From VXRD01 sp965232265 (GTDB taxonomy: Bacteria > Latescibacterota > UBA2968), in assembly GCA_965232265.1 (NCBI GenBank), contig CBDDPH010000002.1, forward strand, positions 3,782,001 through 3,846,000: a stretch of 64,000 nt of DNA, in the 5' to 3' direction. A program made the position numbers and the translations under genes. Each line of letters begins with the position of its first letter. Positions within the stretch are counted from its first letter, which is position 1. Below are positions 42,325 through 51,227 of this stretch, in pieces. Below the pieces are notes generated by a model that did not search any database, was not told the origin of the DNA, and worked only from the letters and a program-made list of their open reading frames with translations.

Positions 42325-43332
42325 ATGGGTTGCCTAACTGCTGAGCAGACTGCACAGTTTGAAGAAGAAGGCTATCTGGTAGTGGAGGGCGTGTTGGATC
42401 CAAAAACCGTGTTGGATCCCGTGATTGAAGAGTACACAGAAGTACTCGACACCTTAGTCCGAGATCTTTACGAGCGAGAAGAAATTTCTTCTTTGTTCGA
42501 AGACCTCGATTTTGCCGAGCGGTTCATCGCGGTCTGTATTGAAACGGGCGATGTACACAAACAATATTTCGATTTTTCGCTACCATTTCAAAATGTAAAA
42601 CCCGACACCCCTTTCTGGGCGGGACAGGCTGTTCTCAATGCCTTCACGGCTGAACCCCTGCTCGATTGTGTGGAATCGCTCATCGGACCAGAGATATACT
42701 CGAATCCCGTACAACACGTGCGAATTAAACCGCCCGAGCATATTTTGCCCAAAAACCAGTTTGGAAATCCGATATTGGGAGAAACGATCTGGCACCAGGA
42801 TCAGGGCGTGGTTGTACCAGAAGCTGACGAGACAAATATGTTGACCGTGTGGTTTGCACTCGAAGACGTGGATATTGAACAAGGCCCACTAAAAGTCGTG
42901 CCCGGCAGCCACAAAAACGGGCTTTTGACGCACTGTCCATCGTATTTAGGGAATGGCCCCAAAACAGCGGGCGGGCGGCAAATACCCGAATCGCTGTTTG
43001 AAGCAGAACGCATGATACCGCTACCGGTCAACCGGGGAGATGTCATTTTTCTTCCCAAGTGTACAGTACACGGATCGCTGCCCAATGTGAGCGATAAAAT
43101 CCGCTGGAGCTTTGATCTGCGGTATAATCCCATTGGTCAGCTAACTGGACGCGAGGCATTTCCGGGCTTTGTCGCGCGCAGCCGCAAACATCCCGAGCGC
43201 GAATTGAGAGATGCAAAAGTGTGGACCCAAATGTGGTTGGACACTCGAAAGGCAATGTCGAAAATCAATCAGGACGGACAGACCGATGTCCCGTTCGGGC
43301 GTTGGACGGAAGGCCATCCCGATTGTGCATGA
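42325..43332 (+). CDS. Phytanoyl-CoA dioxygenase family protein
   Basis: 335 residues with a clear iron triad: H157-x-D159 (IWHQDQGVV) and distal H249 (CTVHGSLPN), plus a downstream Arg for 2-oxoglutarate (DLRYNP). The N-terminus FEEEGYLVVEGVL is typical. It is not a close relative of the duplicated pair. AAGGAG precedes the ATG. It is followed 24 bp later by a Gfo/Idh dehydrogenase, suggesting hydroxylation then oxidation of one substrate. Confidence 0.92.
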   Translation: MGCLTAEQTAQFEEEGYLVVEGVLDPKTVLDPVIEEYTEVLDTLVRDLYEREEISSLFEDLDFAERFIAVCIETGDVHKQYFDFSLPFQNVKPDTPFWAGQAVLNAFTAEPLLDCVESLIGPEIYSNPVQHVRIKPPEHILPKNQFGNPILGETIWHQDQGVVVPEADETNMLTVWFALEDVDIEQGPLKVVPGSHKNGLLTHCPSYLGNGPKTAGGRQIPESLFEAERMIPLPVNRGDVIFLPKCTVHGSLPNVSDKIRWSFDLRYNPIGQLTGREAFPGFVARSRKHPERELRDAKVWTQMWLDTRKAMSKINQDGQTDVPFGRWTEGHPDCA

Positions 43333-43356
43333 AGATAAGACGAATAGGAGGATAAT

Positions 43357-44337
43357 ATGGTCGGTTTTGGCGTTATTGGCCTGGGCATGGGGCGCAACAG
43401 GGCGCGATTGATTAAAGAGACAGCCGGTGCAGATTTGAAGGTCGTGTGCGATCTGCACGGCGATCTGGCCGAGGAAGTGGCGCAGGAATTGGAAACGGAC
43501 TGCGTTATAAATATGGAACATGTATTTGCGCGAGATGATGTGGATGTCGTGATGGTGATGACACCGAGTGGCAAACATGCCCAGGTTGGAATCGAAGCGG
43601 CAAAAGCGGGCAAGCATGTGATAACCACCAAGCCTATGGATGTGAGCACCGAAGCGTGTGATCGGCTCATTGCGGCTTGTGAAGATGCCGGCGTATTGTG
43701 CGGTGTGGATTATCAAAGCCGATACGTGGATGGCAATGTCAAGGTGGCAACCGCGATTCGGGAAGGCTGGCTGGGCGAGATGATATTGGGTGAAGTGCGT
43801 TTTAAGTGGTTCCGCAATGACGAATACTTTCGCCATGACGATGGATGGCGCGGAACATGGGCGATGGATGGCGGCGGCTCGTTGGCCAATCAGGGCGCGC
43901 ATCTGCTCGATGTATTGAGCTGGTTTATGGGCGACCCGGTTTCCGTGTACGGCGAAATCGACATCGTAAACCACGAGATTGAGACCGAAGACATCGGGCT
44001 GGCAATCCTGAATTTCGAGAATGGGGCAAAAGGCACAATCCTGGGCACCACGACCTTTCCCCAGAGCGTGTATTTCAGCGCCGAGGTACACGGAACAGAA
44101 GGCGGTATTTTGCTACACGACGTCTTAAACGGCGACATGACGGTTTACGGCGCAGGGCTTCAGGAAAAACTCGACAGCGTCGAAAATAACGTTCACAGCA
44201 TTGTCGAAGACGTGGTAAATGCCGTGACCACAGGAACGCCCCTATCCGTAGATGGACGCGAAGGCCGCCGCACAGTAGCGCTCCTCGAAGCGGTTTATCA
44301 ATCCGCCCGCGAAGGCAAGCCCTTGAAACTCAAGTGA
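43357..44337 (+). CDS. Gfo/Idh/MocA family oxidoreductase
   Basis: 326 residues. The NAD-binding start is FGVIGLGMGRNRARL; the family Lys motif is KHVITTKPMDVS near residue 92 (TKP in place of EKP). The substrate domain carries GGGSLANQGAHLLDVLSWF with the usual catalytic His. AGGAGG lies 6 nt before the ATG. It shares an operon with the PhyH gene before it. Confidence 0.92.
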   Translation: MVGFGVIGLGMGRNRARLIKETAGADLKVVCDLHGDLAEEVAQELETDCVINMEHVFARDDVDVVMVMTPSGKHAQVGIEAAKAGKHVITTKPMDVSTEACDRLIAACEDAGVLCGVDYQSRYVDGNVKVATAIREGWLGEMILGEVRFKWFRNDEYFRHDDGWRGTWAMDGGGSLANQGAHLLDVLSWFMGDPVSVYGEIDIVNHEIETEDIGLAILNFENGAKGTILGTTTFPQSVYFSAEVHGTEGGILLHDVLNGDMTVYGAGLQEKLDSVENNVHSIVEDVVNAVTTGTPLSVDGREGRRTVALLEAVYQSAREGKPLKLK

Positions 44338-44413
44338 TCCTGCATCCCGTTCGGGAAACCCGGGCGCGAGGGCGTCCCACCCCCTATCAATTTGTCTTTT
44401 TTTGTGCTGAATT

Positions 44414-44482
44414 ATTAAATTTTTAATTGACACGCCCTTTCTTTTTTTTCATATTTGTTTTGAAAGTATTAAATTTTTAATA
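44414..44482 (+). promoter_or_regulatory. blaI-type promoter with two palindromic operators
   Basis: A promoter TTGACA (44427-44432), 17-bp spacer and CATATT (44450-44455) is bracketed by two near-identical palindromes: ATTAAATTTTTAAT at 44414-44427 touching the -35 box and TATTAAATTTTTAATA at 44467-44482 just after the expected start site. A third copy precedes the TonB gene. This is the layout expected for autorepression by the BlaI-like protein. Confidence 0.8.
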
Positions 44483-44493
44483 GTGAGGGCTAT

Positions 44494-44883
44494 ATGGGCA
44501 GACGAAGATCCCCTACTCTGACAGATGCCGAACTGAGATTGATGCGGGTGATTTGGGATCGCGGCTCGGCTACAGTGAGCGAGGTTGTCAATACACTCGC
44601 TGGACGTGAAGCTCCGGCGTATAGCACAGTATTGACAATATTACGCATTCTGGAACAGAAAGGGTATTTGCGGCATGAAAAAGAAGGCAGAGCTTTTGTG
44701 TATTATCCAATCGTGGGGCGAGAGGATGCACAGCGAAGCGCCATTCAGTATCTGATGAGTCGTTTTTTTGACAATTCGCCAGAAACCCTGGTACTCAATC
44801 TGGTGGAAAATGAAGAACTCGATGCACAAGACCTCGCCCGCATTCACAAAATGATTCAGAAGGCAGAGGAGGATGAAACATGA
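44494..44883 (+). CDS. BlaI/MecI/CopY-type transcriptional repressor
   Basis: 129 residues with a winged helix (LTDAELRLMRVIWDRG at the N-terminus, YSTVLTILRILEQKGYLRHEKEGR in the recognition helix and wing), then a dimerisation helix region. In the Bla/Mec systems this repressor is cut after a membrane protease is activated. The probable cut region around SRFFDNSPETL is not conserved enough to name. It overlaps the protease gene by 4 bp (ATGA), so they are translationally coupled, and lies under two operator palindromes. Confidence 0.93.
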   Translation: MGRRRSPTLTDAELRLMRVIWDRGSATVSEVVNTLAGREAPAYSTVLTILRILEQKGYLRHEKEGRAFVYYPIVGREDAQRSAIQYLMSRFFDNSPETLVLNLVENEELDAQDLARIHKMIQKAEEDET

Positions 44884-46910
44884 TGGGCGAATGGATTGAT
44901 ACCATTGCCCGGCTCAGCGTGTTTTATCTGCTGAATGGGATCTGCATGGGATTTTTGGCTGCAATAATCGTGGCAGTCCTCTCGCGTTTGCGCGTGCCTG
45001 CGTCCTTGTTGCACCGCCTGTTGTGGGTCGCCGTGATTGGTGTGGTGATTATGCCTCTGTTTCTCGTCACACCTGCACGATATGAGGCCACAGACGAATC
45101 GGACGCAACAATTCCCCCAACCAGAGTTCTGGATACCAATCTCGCCAGTGAGGCATCACAACCACAAATTGCAACGCCTGTGAAAACCCGGTCGAGCCTC
45201 GACACATCTTCCTGGCCGATCGTCGTCTGGATTTTATGGCTGGTCGTTGCCAGTGCAATGCTCGTGCGGATTGCACTGGGATATTATCAGATGATGCGGT
45301 TAAAGCGATCTGGAAAGTGGGCGGGAAAGGATCTTCAGGCTCGGTTTGAGCGGTGCAAACGCAGATGGATTGGCTCAGTAGATGTTGGTTTGCGAATTTC
45401 AGATGATGTTACCAGCCCTGCATTACTGGGTATTTTTCGCCAGGTCGTACTCATACCGCAACATCTCATACCGCAACTGTCAGCACCTGAATTGGAGCAA
45501 ATTCTCAGGCATGAAATCGCGCATGTTCAACGCAGAGATGCCCGGGGCATTCTGGTGCAGCGCCTCGTAGAAGTTTTTTTATGGTGTAATCCCGGCATCT
45601 GGTGGCTGAGTCGGCAACTGTCACTAACGCGAGAAATGGCCTGCGATGAGTACGCCGCGCATCGCGGTCACAATGCACGTGATTATGCAATCTGTCTGAC
45701 GCGCCTGACAGAAATGATTGGCAGGGTGCGCCCAATAGGATTGGGCATTATAAATCGTCATCCGAATCTGGTAAAGCGCTTTGAATATCTGCTCAATCAG
45801 CGCCGCCCATCTCTGTCGCACAGTGCCATCTGGCTCGCAATATTTCTATTTGCCTGTGTCATTGCTGTAAAAATCGGCCCCCTCATTGACGTGCCCGGTC
45901 GAGCCGAAGCCCATCTGAAAATTGCCCGATGGAGCAAACCGCTGGCAGATGTACTTATCGGCAATCCGCTGCCCCGGGGCATTGGACTAACCAGTAAAAT
46001 TGTAATTGTGGCCGATGGAGCCGCCCGAGAAGAATTAAAACCAGTATTGGAAGATTTACTATTAGATCCGGTATTGACGCCGCAACCCGAGTACGTATTT
46101 GATCTCGTATATGTCTCTCCTGAAGCGTTTCGGGATTTTCGGGCTTACCGCAATTTGATCCTTGTTTCATCTGCAAATGGTATTCTGGCGAAGGACTTAC
46201 AGCCGCTGTTTACCGGCCGATCCAAAAATGAGACAGTAATTCACCGCGATGTGTGGGCATCTGATCAGATAGTTGTGGTCGTCAAAGCTGCAGATGACCA
46301 GGGTGTGGCTGAGCAAGTCGCGCTCAACGGCGACCGCATCGTATCGGCGATTGATGCATCTATGTCGAAATGGCTCGAAACCATTCTGTATCACGCGGGA
46401 GAAAATACCGAGCATTCTGAAGCCCTATCACGGCAATATGGCTGGCACTTGCGGGTGCCGGTGGGCTATGAAATAATGGATGAGCATGCAAGTGAGAACT
46501 TTGTGGCACTGGCGCGTCAAGTAGATCGGCGACAATTGTGGCTGTGGGTATATTGGGAAGATGGTGTACATCCCGATCAATTGACGCCAGATTGGTGCTT
46601 GCAAAAGTGGGACGACGTATCGAGCCGTTTTTATGGCGGCGATCAAACATCGTCTGGGGAGGTAAATATTTACCAGACGGAGTTCCATGGAAAATTGGCC
46701 GTTTGTCTGGAAGGACTATGGGAGAATACACGCGCGTGGCAAGGTGGACCGTTTAAGAGTTATGCACTCTTTGATGTCGCTCAGAATCGTTTCTTTTTAA
46801 TCAACATGGGGATCTATGCACCTAACCGCACAAAGGCACTTCAGATGCGACAACTCGATGTGCTGGCTCACACCTTCTATCCTGAAGGTCTGCGAAAGGG
46901 AGGATACTGA
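44880..46910 (+). CDS. BlaR1/MecR1-type M56 membrane protease with DUF4837-like sensor region
   Basis: 676 residues. TM helices at about 15-36, 44-63, 112-133 and 314-333. The zinc protease motif HEIAH at 211-215 and downstream EMACDEYAA (third ligand Glu) are intact. Instead of the penicillin-binding domain of BlaR1, the C-terminal 340 residues resemble DUF4837 of Bacteroidota lipoproteins: a lead-in VIVADG, FDLVYVSPEAFRDFRAYRN, HRDVWASDQIVVVV, WHLRVPVGY and WENTRAWQGGPFKSYALFD. The domain should face the periplasm and sense an envelope signal, leading to cleavage of the BlaI-like repressor. Confidence 0.85.
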   Translation: MMGEWIDTIARLSVFYLLNGICMGFLAAIIVAVLSRLRVPASLLHRLLWVAVIGVVIMPLFLVTPARYEATDESDATIPPTRVLDTNLASEASQPQIATPVKTRSSLDTSSWPIVVWILWLVVASAMLVRIALGYYQMMRLKRSGKWAGKDLQARFERCKRRWIGSVDVGLRISDDVTSPALLGIFRQVVLIPQHLIPQLSAPELEQILRHEIAHVQRRDARGILVQRLVEVFLWCNPGIWWLSRQLSLTREMACDEYAAHRGHNARDYAICLTRLTEMIGRVRPIGLGIINRHPNLVKRFEYLLNQRRPSLSHSAIWLAIFLFACVIAVKIGPLIDVPGRAEAHLKIARWSKPLADVLIGNPLPRGIGLTSKIVIVADGAAREELKPVLEDLLLDPVLTPQPEYVFDLVYVSPEAFRDFRAYRNLILVSSANGILAKDLQPLFTGRSKNETVIHRDVWASDQIVVVVKAADDQGVAEQVALNGDRIVSAIDASMSKWLETILYHAGENTEHSEALSRQYGWHLRVPVGYEIMDEHASENFVALARQVDRRQLWLWVYWEDGVHPDQLTPDWCLQKWDDVSSRFYGGDQTSSGEVNIYQTEFHGKLAVCLEGLWENTRAWQGGPFKSYALFDVAQNRFFLINMGIYAPNRTKALQMRQLDVLAHTFYPEGLRKGGY

Positions 46911-46951
46911 TGTTATGATAATAAACCAATAGATATTTTTTTGAGTCTAAC

Positions 46952-46967
46952 TATTAAAATTTTAATA
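46952..46967 (+). promoter_or_regulatory. Third BlaI-type operator, upstream of the TonB gene
   Basis: A perfect 16-bp palindrome TATTAAAATTTTAATA, differing by one base from the copy at 44467-44482. It lies 17 bp before the start of the TonB-like gene, so that gene is predicted to have its own repressible promoter or an attenuating operator. Confidence 0.75.
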
Positions 46968-46983
46968 CTTAAAAAAGGAGAAA

Positions 46984-47628
46984 ATGATGATTCGCAAAAA
47001 ACATGCAGATGCCGATTTGAAAGCAATCTATCCAAAGGTGATGAGACGTTCTACCTCGTTGACGTTATTTCTGATGGTCGGATTGACCATTTTGTTTCCA
47101 GATATGAAGATCGACTCTAAATCGACCAAAAAAGTTATTGAGGTCCTCAAAGTTGAAGATATTCCCGAGACGCATCAGAAGAAGCGATTGCCACCTCTGC
47201 CAAGACCCTCCGTACCCATTGAAACAGAAGACAAAGACGTTCCCGATGACGTGACCATTGCCGATACAGAACTGGATTTCGATGCTCCTGTCGTCGATAT
47301 CCCACCCCCGCTGCAGAAAAACGATGTGGAAGTAGAAGAAGAGATTTTGGAATTTTGGATCGTAGAACAAAAACCCGAATTGATCCAGCGCGTGAATCCA
47401 GTTTATCCAGAAATGGCCCGCAGAGCGGGATTACAGGGCCAGGTGATTGTCGCGTTTATTGTTACCAGAGAAGGGCGCGTAGCCGAACCGCGAGTCTTAA
47501 AAGGTCCCGAGATTTTTCGCGCTGCAGCTCTGGAGGCGGTCAGGCAATTCCTGTTCGAGCCAGCCAGGCAAAATGACAGAGCAATTGCGGTACGCATGAC
47601 CATTCCGATCCGTTTCAGTTTGCATTGA
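46984..47628 (+). CDS. TonB-type energy transducer
   Basis: 214 residues. A single N-terminal TM (about 23-39), a charged/Pro-rich periplasmic linker (KKRLPPLPRPSVPIE), and a C-terminal TonB domain with NPVYPEMARRAGLQGQV and VLKGPEIFRAAALEAVRQF. It would couple the proton motive force via ExbBD (not in this window) to outer-membrane receptors, or act in a related envelope role. AAGGAG precedes ATGATG. It is controlled by the same palindromic operator as the repressor gene. Confidence 0.9.
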   Translation: MMIRKKHADADLKAIYPKVMRRSTSLTLFLMVGLTILFPDMKIDSKSTKKVIEVLKVEDIPETHQKKRLPPLPRPSVPIETEDKDVPDDVTIADTELDFDAPVVDIPPPLQKNDVEVEEEILEFWIVEQKPELIQRVNPVYPEMARRAGLQGQVIVAFIVTREGRVAEPRVLKGPEIFRAAALEAVRQFLFEPARQNDRAIAVRMTIPIRFSLH

Positions 47629-47733
47629 ACCAGGCCCCTGTGGGAAACGAGTTCTCTTGAAATACGGGCAAATTGGGGATATATTGGACAAATATTGGAT
47701 TTGCTGGAAATCGTTCACTCATGGGGGTTATGC

Positions 47734-49386
47734 ATGCTAAAATACGAAGCACTATTGGAAAACTTGAATGAACAAATAGAAACTATGTTGCCCCGTCAGG
47801 TCATGGATGCGGGACGAGAAGATTACGGTGGGTTTGTCAGCGATGGTATTGCCGGTGCGACAAATGTGAGCGCGGTATCTACGCTGGGCTATGCCTATCT
47901 TCTGGAAGGCGGTCGCTATTATCAAAGCGAAGAAATTCTGGCACGCATTCTCGCAGGTGCGGCTTTTGCTCGAAAAATTCGCAGGGAAAGTGGGTGCTTT
48001 GATCTTATTACAACCAATTTTGATTCATCGCCAGATACGGGATTCCTGGTCGAGGGACTCGCGCCAGTCGTCCGCGCAGCTCGCAAAGCCCAAGATGACG
48101 GTGCGGGACAAATTGCCGAAGTACTCGGCGAAATTATTCAGACAGGGGTACCGGGCATAATCGCGGGCGGATTCCACACGCCGAATCACCGCTGGGTATT
48201 GGTTGCCGCGCTGTCCCAGGCGCTGGAATTATTCCCCGACCTGGACGGAATGGACACCATAGAAAGCTACCTCGCCGAAACAATAGACAACAATGCCGAT
48301 GGCGAATACATCGAGCGCAGTGCAGGCACGTATAACGCCATCTGCAATCGCGCACTCAGACTGGCTGCCGACGCGCTCAATCGCCCGCAACTTCTGGAAC
48401 CCGTGCGCCGAAACCTAAATTTGTCCTATCACATGTTACATGCAGACGGAACCGTTGTAACGAGTTTTTCCCGCAGACAGGACCACGGCACCCGCGTGGT
48501 CCTGGTAGGTATGGTCGATAGCTATTACCACATGGCGCGGCGCGAGGAAAATGGATTTTACGCGGCAGTCGCAGACTGGTTGTACGCCATATCCCCTGGC
48601 GGTTTGCCATGGGCACTGGAACCATTTTTAACCCACCCCGAATGGCGAGACGACAATCTGAAACGCGAGCCTTTGCCCGAGTCGTACGCAAAGGTCTATC
48701 CCACAGCGCGATTGTGGCGTGTGCGGCGCGGAAAAACGAGTGCCACAGCAGGTGCAGGTATAACATCGCCTTATGGCGTAAAACACGGAGACGTGGAATT
48801 GGCCTCGGTGAACATGTGCGCGAGTTATTTTTCTATTGCACAATTTTCAGGCGAGACCTTTGAGGAAGTAGATGGCAAAATCAGAATGACGCACATAAGC
48901 CGAAGTTCGGATGGCGGCAGACCCGGTTATGACCTGCCATTGGGACGCGAGGTCGCTTTTGAGGAATTTTACAACTTGCGAAAAGAAAGAGATGTGTACG
49001 CGCTACCACCACTCACGACAACATTGGAAATTGAAGAAGTGGATGGCGGATTTGATCTGCACGTAAAATCAGAGGGCTATGACCGCGTGCCATTTCAAAT
49101 CGCGTGCGATTTTGTACCCGGTGGCGAACTGGATTTTGACAGTGGCATCGTGCGCGGCCAGGCTGCAGAAGTCGCATTCCTCAAATCCGGATATGCGACC
49201 TACCACATAGGCAACGACGCCATTTCCATCGGACCGGGCGCATACACCCATCGCTTCTGGGCATTGCGAGGCAGCGAATCCGCCCCCAATGCCTTCCGCG
49301 TATTAATGACATTTACCACGCCAGTGGATCACCTGCTGGAAATCCGATGCGGAACATGGTCATCCGCAGAAGAGAAACTCGTTTAG
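47734..49386 (+). CDS. Uncharacterised 550-residue protein, possible lyase-like fold
   Basis: No named family recognised. The first ~300 residues are helical with repeated Tyr/His-rich loops (GFHTPNHRWVLVAAL, YIERSAGTYNAICNRAL, SYYHMARREENGFY), compatible with an alpha/alpha toroid; the rest is beta-rich. No signal peptide. I start at ATG 47734 near GGGGGTT. It may be a cytoplasmic oligosaccharide lyase or hydrolase in company with other such genes of this region, but evidence is structural guesswork. Confidence 0.6.
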   Translation: MLKYEALLENLNEQIETMLPRQVMDAGREDYGGFVSDGIAGATNVSAVSTLGYAYLLEGGRYYQSEEILARILAGAAFARKIRRESGCFDLITTNFDSSPDTGFLVEGLAPVVRAARKAQDDGAGQIAEVLGEIIQTGVPGIIAGGFHTPNHRWVLVAALSQALELFPDLDGMDTIESYLAETIDNNADGEYIERSAGTYNAICNRALRLAADALNRPQLLEPVRRNLNLSYHMLHADGTVVTSFSRRQDHGTRVVLVGMVDSYYHMARREENGFYAAVADWLYAISPGGLPWALEPFLTHPEWRDDNLKREPLPESYAKVYPTARLWRVRRGKTSATAGAGITSPYGVKHGDVELASVNMCASYFSIAQFSGETFEEVDGKIRMTHISRSSDGGRPGYDLPLGREVAFEEFYNLRKERDVYALPPLTTTLEIEEVDGGFDLHVKSEGYDRVPFQIACDFVPGGELDFDSGIVRGQAAEVAFLKSGYATYHIGNDAISIGPGAYTHRFWALRGSESAPNAFRVLMTFTTPVDHLLEIRCGTWSSAEEKLV

Positions 49387-49459
49387 CCACTATCCCTTCT
49401 GCGATCCCATATTCTTCGTGTTCTTAGTGCCCTTCGTGGATAACCTTTAGCCACTATCC
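49382..49459. repeat. Short direct repeat in the intergenic gap
   Basis: TTTAGCCACTATCC occurs at 49382-49395 and again at 49446-49459, with a TCTTCGTGTTCTTAGTG... segment between, one of the dispersed low-complexity sequences common in large environmental genomes. No gene is seen in this 90-bp gap. Confidence 0.55.
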
Positions 49460-49476
49460 ACTATCCACCACCTGCA

Positions 49477-50427
49477 TCACGGCGCAATAGCCACCGCGCG
49501 AACCTCGCCGAACTCGCGGGTGAGCTTCGTCCAGGAATCGCCATTATCGGTGCTGCTAAAAATTTGTCCGGCAATACTATACGCAATCATCAAATTCGGC
49601 ACAGCGGGATTGTGAACAATCGCCCAGACCGTACTGTTTGTATTGCCGCCCAGATCGGCACGCGCCCACGAATGTCCCAGATCAGAAGTGTAGAACAGCC
49701 CCCCCTCATCGCCTGGCGGTCCATTTCCCGCGCCGACATACACCCGACCATTTGACATATAGAGCACCCCCCTGCAATAGGGCCAGGGAAATTCTGCTTT
49801 CACATTGAGCCGTGTCCAATTCATCATATCAGTTGTGATACACACATCATTATTGGTACCAGCCACAAGTGTTTTTGGACTTCCGGGCACAAGCGCGAGA
49901 CCGTGAATATCGAGACTCGAAAGGCCCTCATTGCCAGATGTCCAGGTCTCGCCGCCATCTCTGCTGATCCGCATCCCATCGATTTCAATACCCGCATAGA
50001 CGGTCTGATCATCAATCGGGTCTATGATAATAGTCGTGACGCGCGGAATAATCGCACCGCAATCCTCAACGAGATCCACGGCAAGTTGCTTCCATGTCTC
50101 GCCGCCATCGTCCGACCGAAACAGCGCAGAAGGACATGTGCCAGCATAAACCGTATCTGGACTTTTGGGATGAATCGCAAGGGACCAGATTTGTAGCCCG
50201 TTCATTGGTGAATCCAATTTTTCCCAGTTGTCTCCCCCGTTTTGCGAGCGAAAAATACCGGTCTCTGTTCCCGCAAAGAGAATTGACGCATCATCCGGAT
50301 GCACGGCAATGGCGCGAATATCCGATTCCGAGAACATACCGCTGCTCGTGCGCCGCCATGAATCCCCACCATCTCCGCTTCGCCAGACGCCCTGACCAAT
50401 TGTGCCAACATAAATAGTTGGTATCAT
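49477..50427 (-). CDS. BNR/Asp-box repeat propeller protein
   Basis: 316 residues made of about six blades, each with an Asp-box (SGDGGDSWRR, SQNGGDNWEK, SDDGGETWKQ, SRDGGETWTS, TSDLGHSW, STDNGDSWTK). Resembles photosystem II assembly factor Ycf48-like and sialidase-like propellers; catalytic residues are not evident. No signal peptide. AGGAGG precedes the ATG. Function unknown. Confidence 0.85.
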   Translation of the reverse strand: MIPTIYVGTIGQGVWRSGDGGDSWRRTSSGMFSESDIRAIAVHPDDASILFAGTETGIFRSQNGGDNWEKLDSPMNGLQIWSLAIHPKSPDTVYAGTCPSALFRSDDGGETWKQLAVDLVEDCGAIIPRVTTIIIDPIDDQTVYAGIEIDGMRISRDGGETWTSGNEGLSSLDIHGLALVPGSPKTLVAGTNNDVCITTDMMNWTRLNVKAEFPWPYCRGVLYMSNGRVYVGAGNGPPGDEGGLFYTSDLGHSWARADLGGNTNSTVWAIVHNPAVPNLMIAYSIAGQIFSSTDNGDSWTKLTREFGEVRAVAIAP

Positions 50428-50585
50428 TGTAATTCCTCCTCACTGAATTTGATTAAATACCTGCACGGTAAAATAAGACAGAAGTAAAAAAAAACAAGAA
50501 AATGAAAAATGGGTTGTGCAAATACCTGTAAATGGTTAAATTTTGTGCTCTAAATTTTGGAAAATTCCCTGAGGAGGTGAATCCC

Positions 50586-50843
50586 TTGCCCAAATTGGCA
50601 TCATCAAAAAAACGCCTGCGCCAAGCTGAAAAAACCCGGCTTCGCAACAGGAGTGTGCGCTCGTCTCTGCGTACTTCGCTAAAAAAAATGCTGGCGACAA
50701 ATAGCAAAGAAGAAGCAGAAGCACTGATCAACCGCACGCAGTCCATCATTGACAAAACAGCCAAAAAAGGCGTTATCCATCGCAATGCGGCTGCCCGCTA
50801 CAAATCGAGAGTACGGCACCACGTCGCTACACTTGAATCGTAA
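50586..50843 (+). CDS. rpsT: 30S ribosomal protein S20
   Basis: An 85-residue S20, lysine- and arginine-rich, with SSKKRLRQAEKTRLRNRSVR at the N-terminus and GVIHRNAAARYKSR at the C-terminus. The start is a TTG at 50586, 6 nt after GGAGGTG; this gives PKLASSKKRL, the usual S20 beginning. TTG initiation is known for S20 in E. coli, where it has a regulatory role. A terminator follows. Confidence 0.95.
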   Translation: MPKLASSKKRLRQAEKTRLRNRSVRSSLRTSLKKMLATNSKEEAEALINRTQSIIDKTAKKGVIHRNAAARYKSRVRHHVATLES

Positions 50844-50860
50844 AATATCCACCCAAACAA

Positions 50861-50898
50861 AAAGCCCGGCAATCTTCAAAAAGATGCCGGGTTTTTTT
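50861..50898. terminator. Bidirectional terminator between rpsT and the CysO-like gene
   Basis: CCCGGC/GCCGGG plus ATCTT/AAGAT stems with one bulged A form a hairpin at 50864-50892, followed by eight T on the plus strand and by a T-rich stretch on the minus strand. It serves both convergent genes. Confidence 0.9.
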
Positions 50899-50930
50899 TA
50901 TAATTGCTTGCATGATAATCGCTTCGCTAT

Positions 50931-51206
50931 TTACCCCCCGGCAATCGCAGGTACAATGGTCACCTGGTCGCCATCTTTGAGGTCAGTATCGGGTCCATCC
51001 AGAAAGCGAATATCCTCTTCGTTGACATACACATTGACAAAGCGCCGAATAGCGCCCGACTCATCGACCATGTGTTCCCTAATGCCCGCATGCTGGGCTT
51101 CGAGATTATCGATAGCTTCTCCAACCGTCGCGCCCTGCACTTCAACATCGGATTGATCACCTGTAAACTTGCGCAAAGGCGTTGGAATACGAACTGTGAC
51201 AGCCAT
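50931..51206 (-). CDS. MoaD/ThiS-family sulfur carrier, CysO-like
   Basis: 91 residues of ubiquitin-like fold ending in the diglycine AIAGG needed for thiocarboxylation. In the neighbouring context (cysteine synthase, M67 protease) the best analogue is mycobacterial CysO, which carries sulfide as a thiocarboxylate. AAGGAGG precedes the ATG. It ends the cysH-cysM-mec-cysO run; the activating E1-like MoeZ is not in the window. Confidence 0.88.
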   Translation of the reverse strand: MAVTVRIPTPLRKFTGDQSDVEVQGATVGEAIDNLEAQHAGIREHMVDESGAIRRFVNVYVNEEDIRFLDGPDTDLKDGDQVTIVPAIAGG

Positions 51207-51227
51207 TTGTTACCTCCTTTTTTATTT

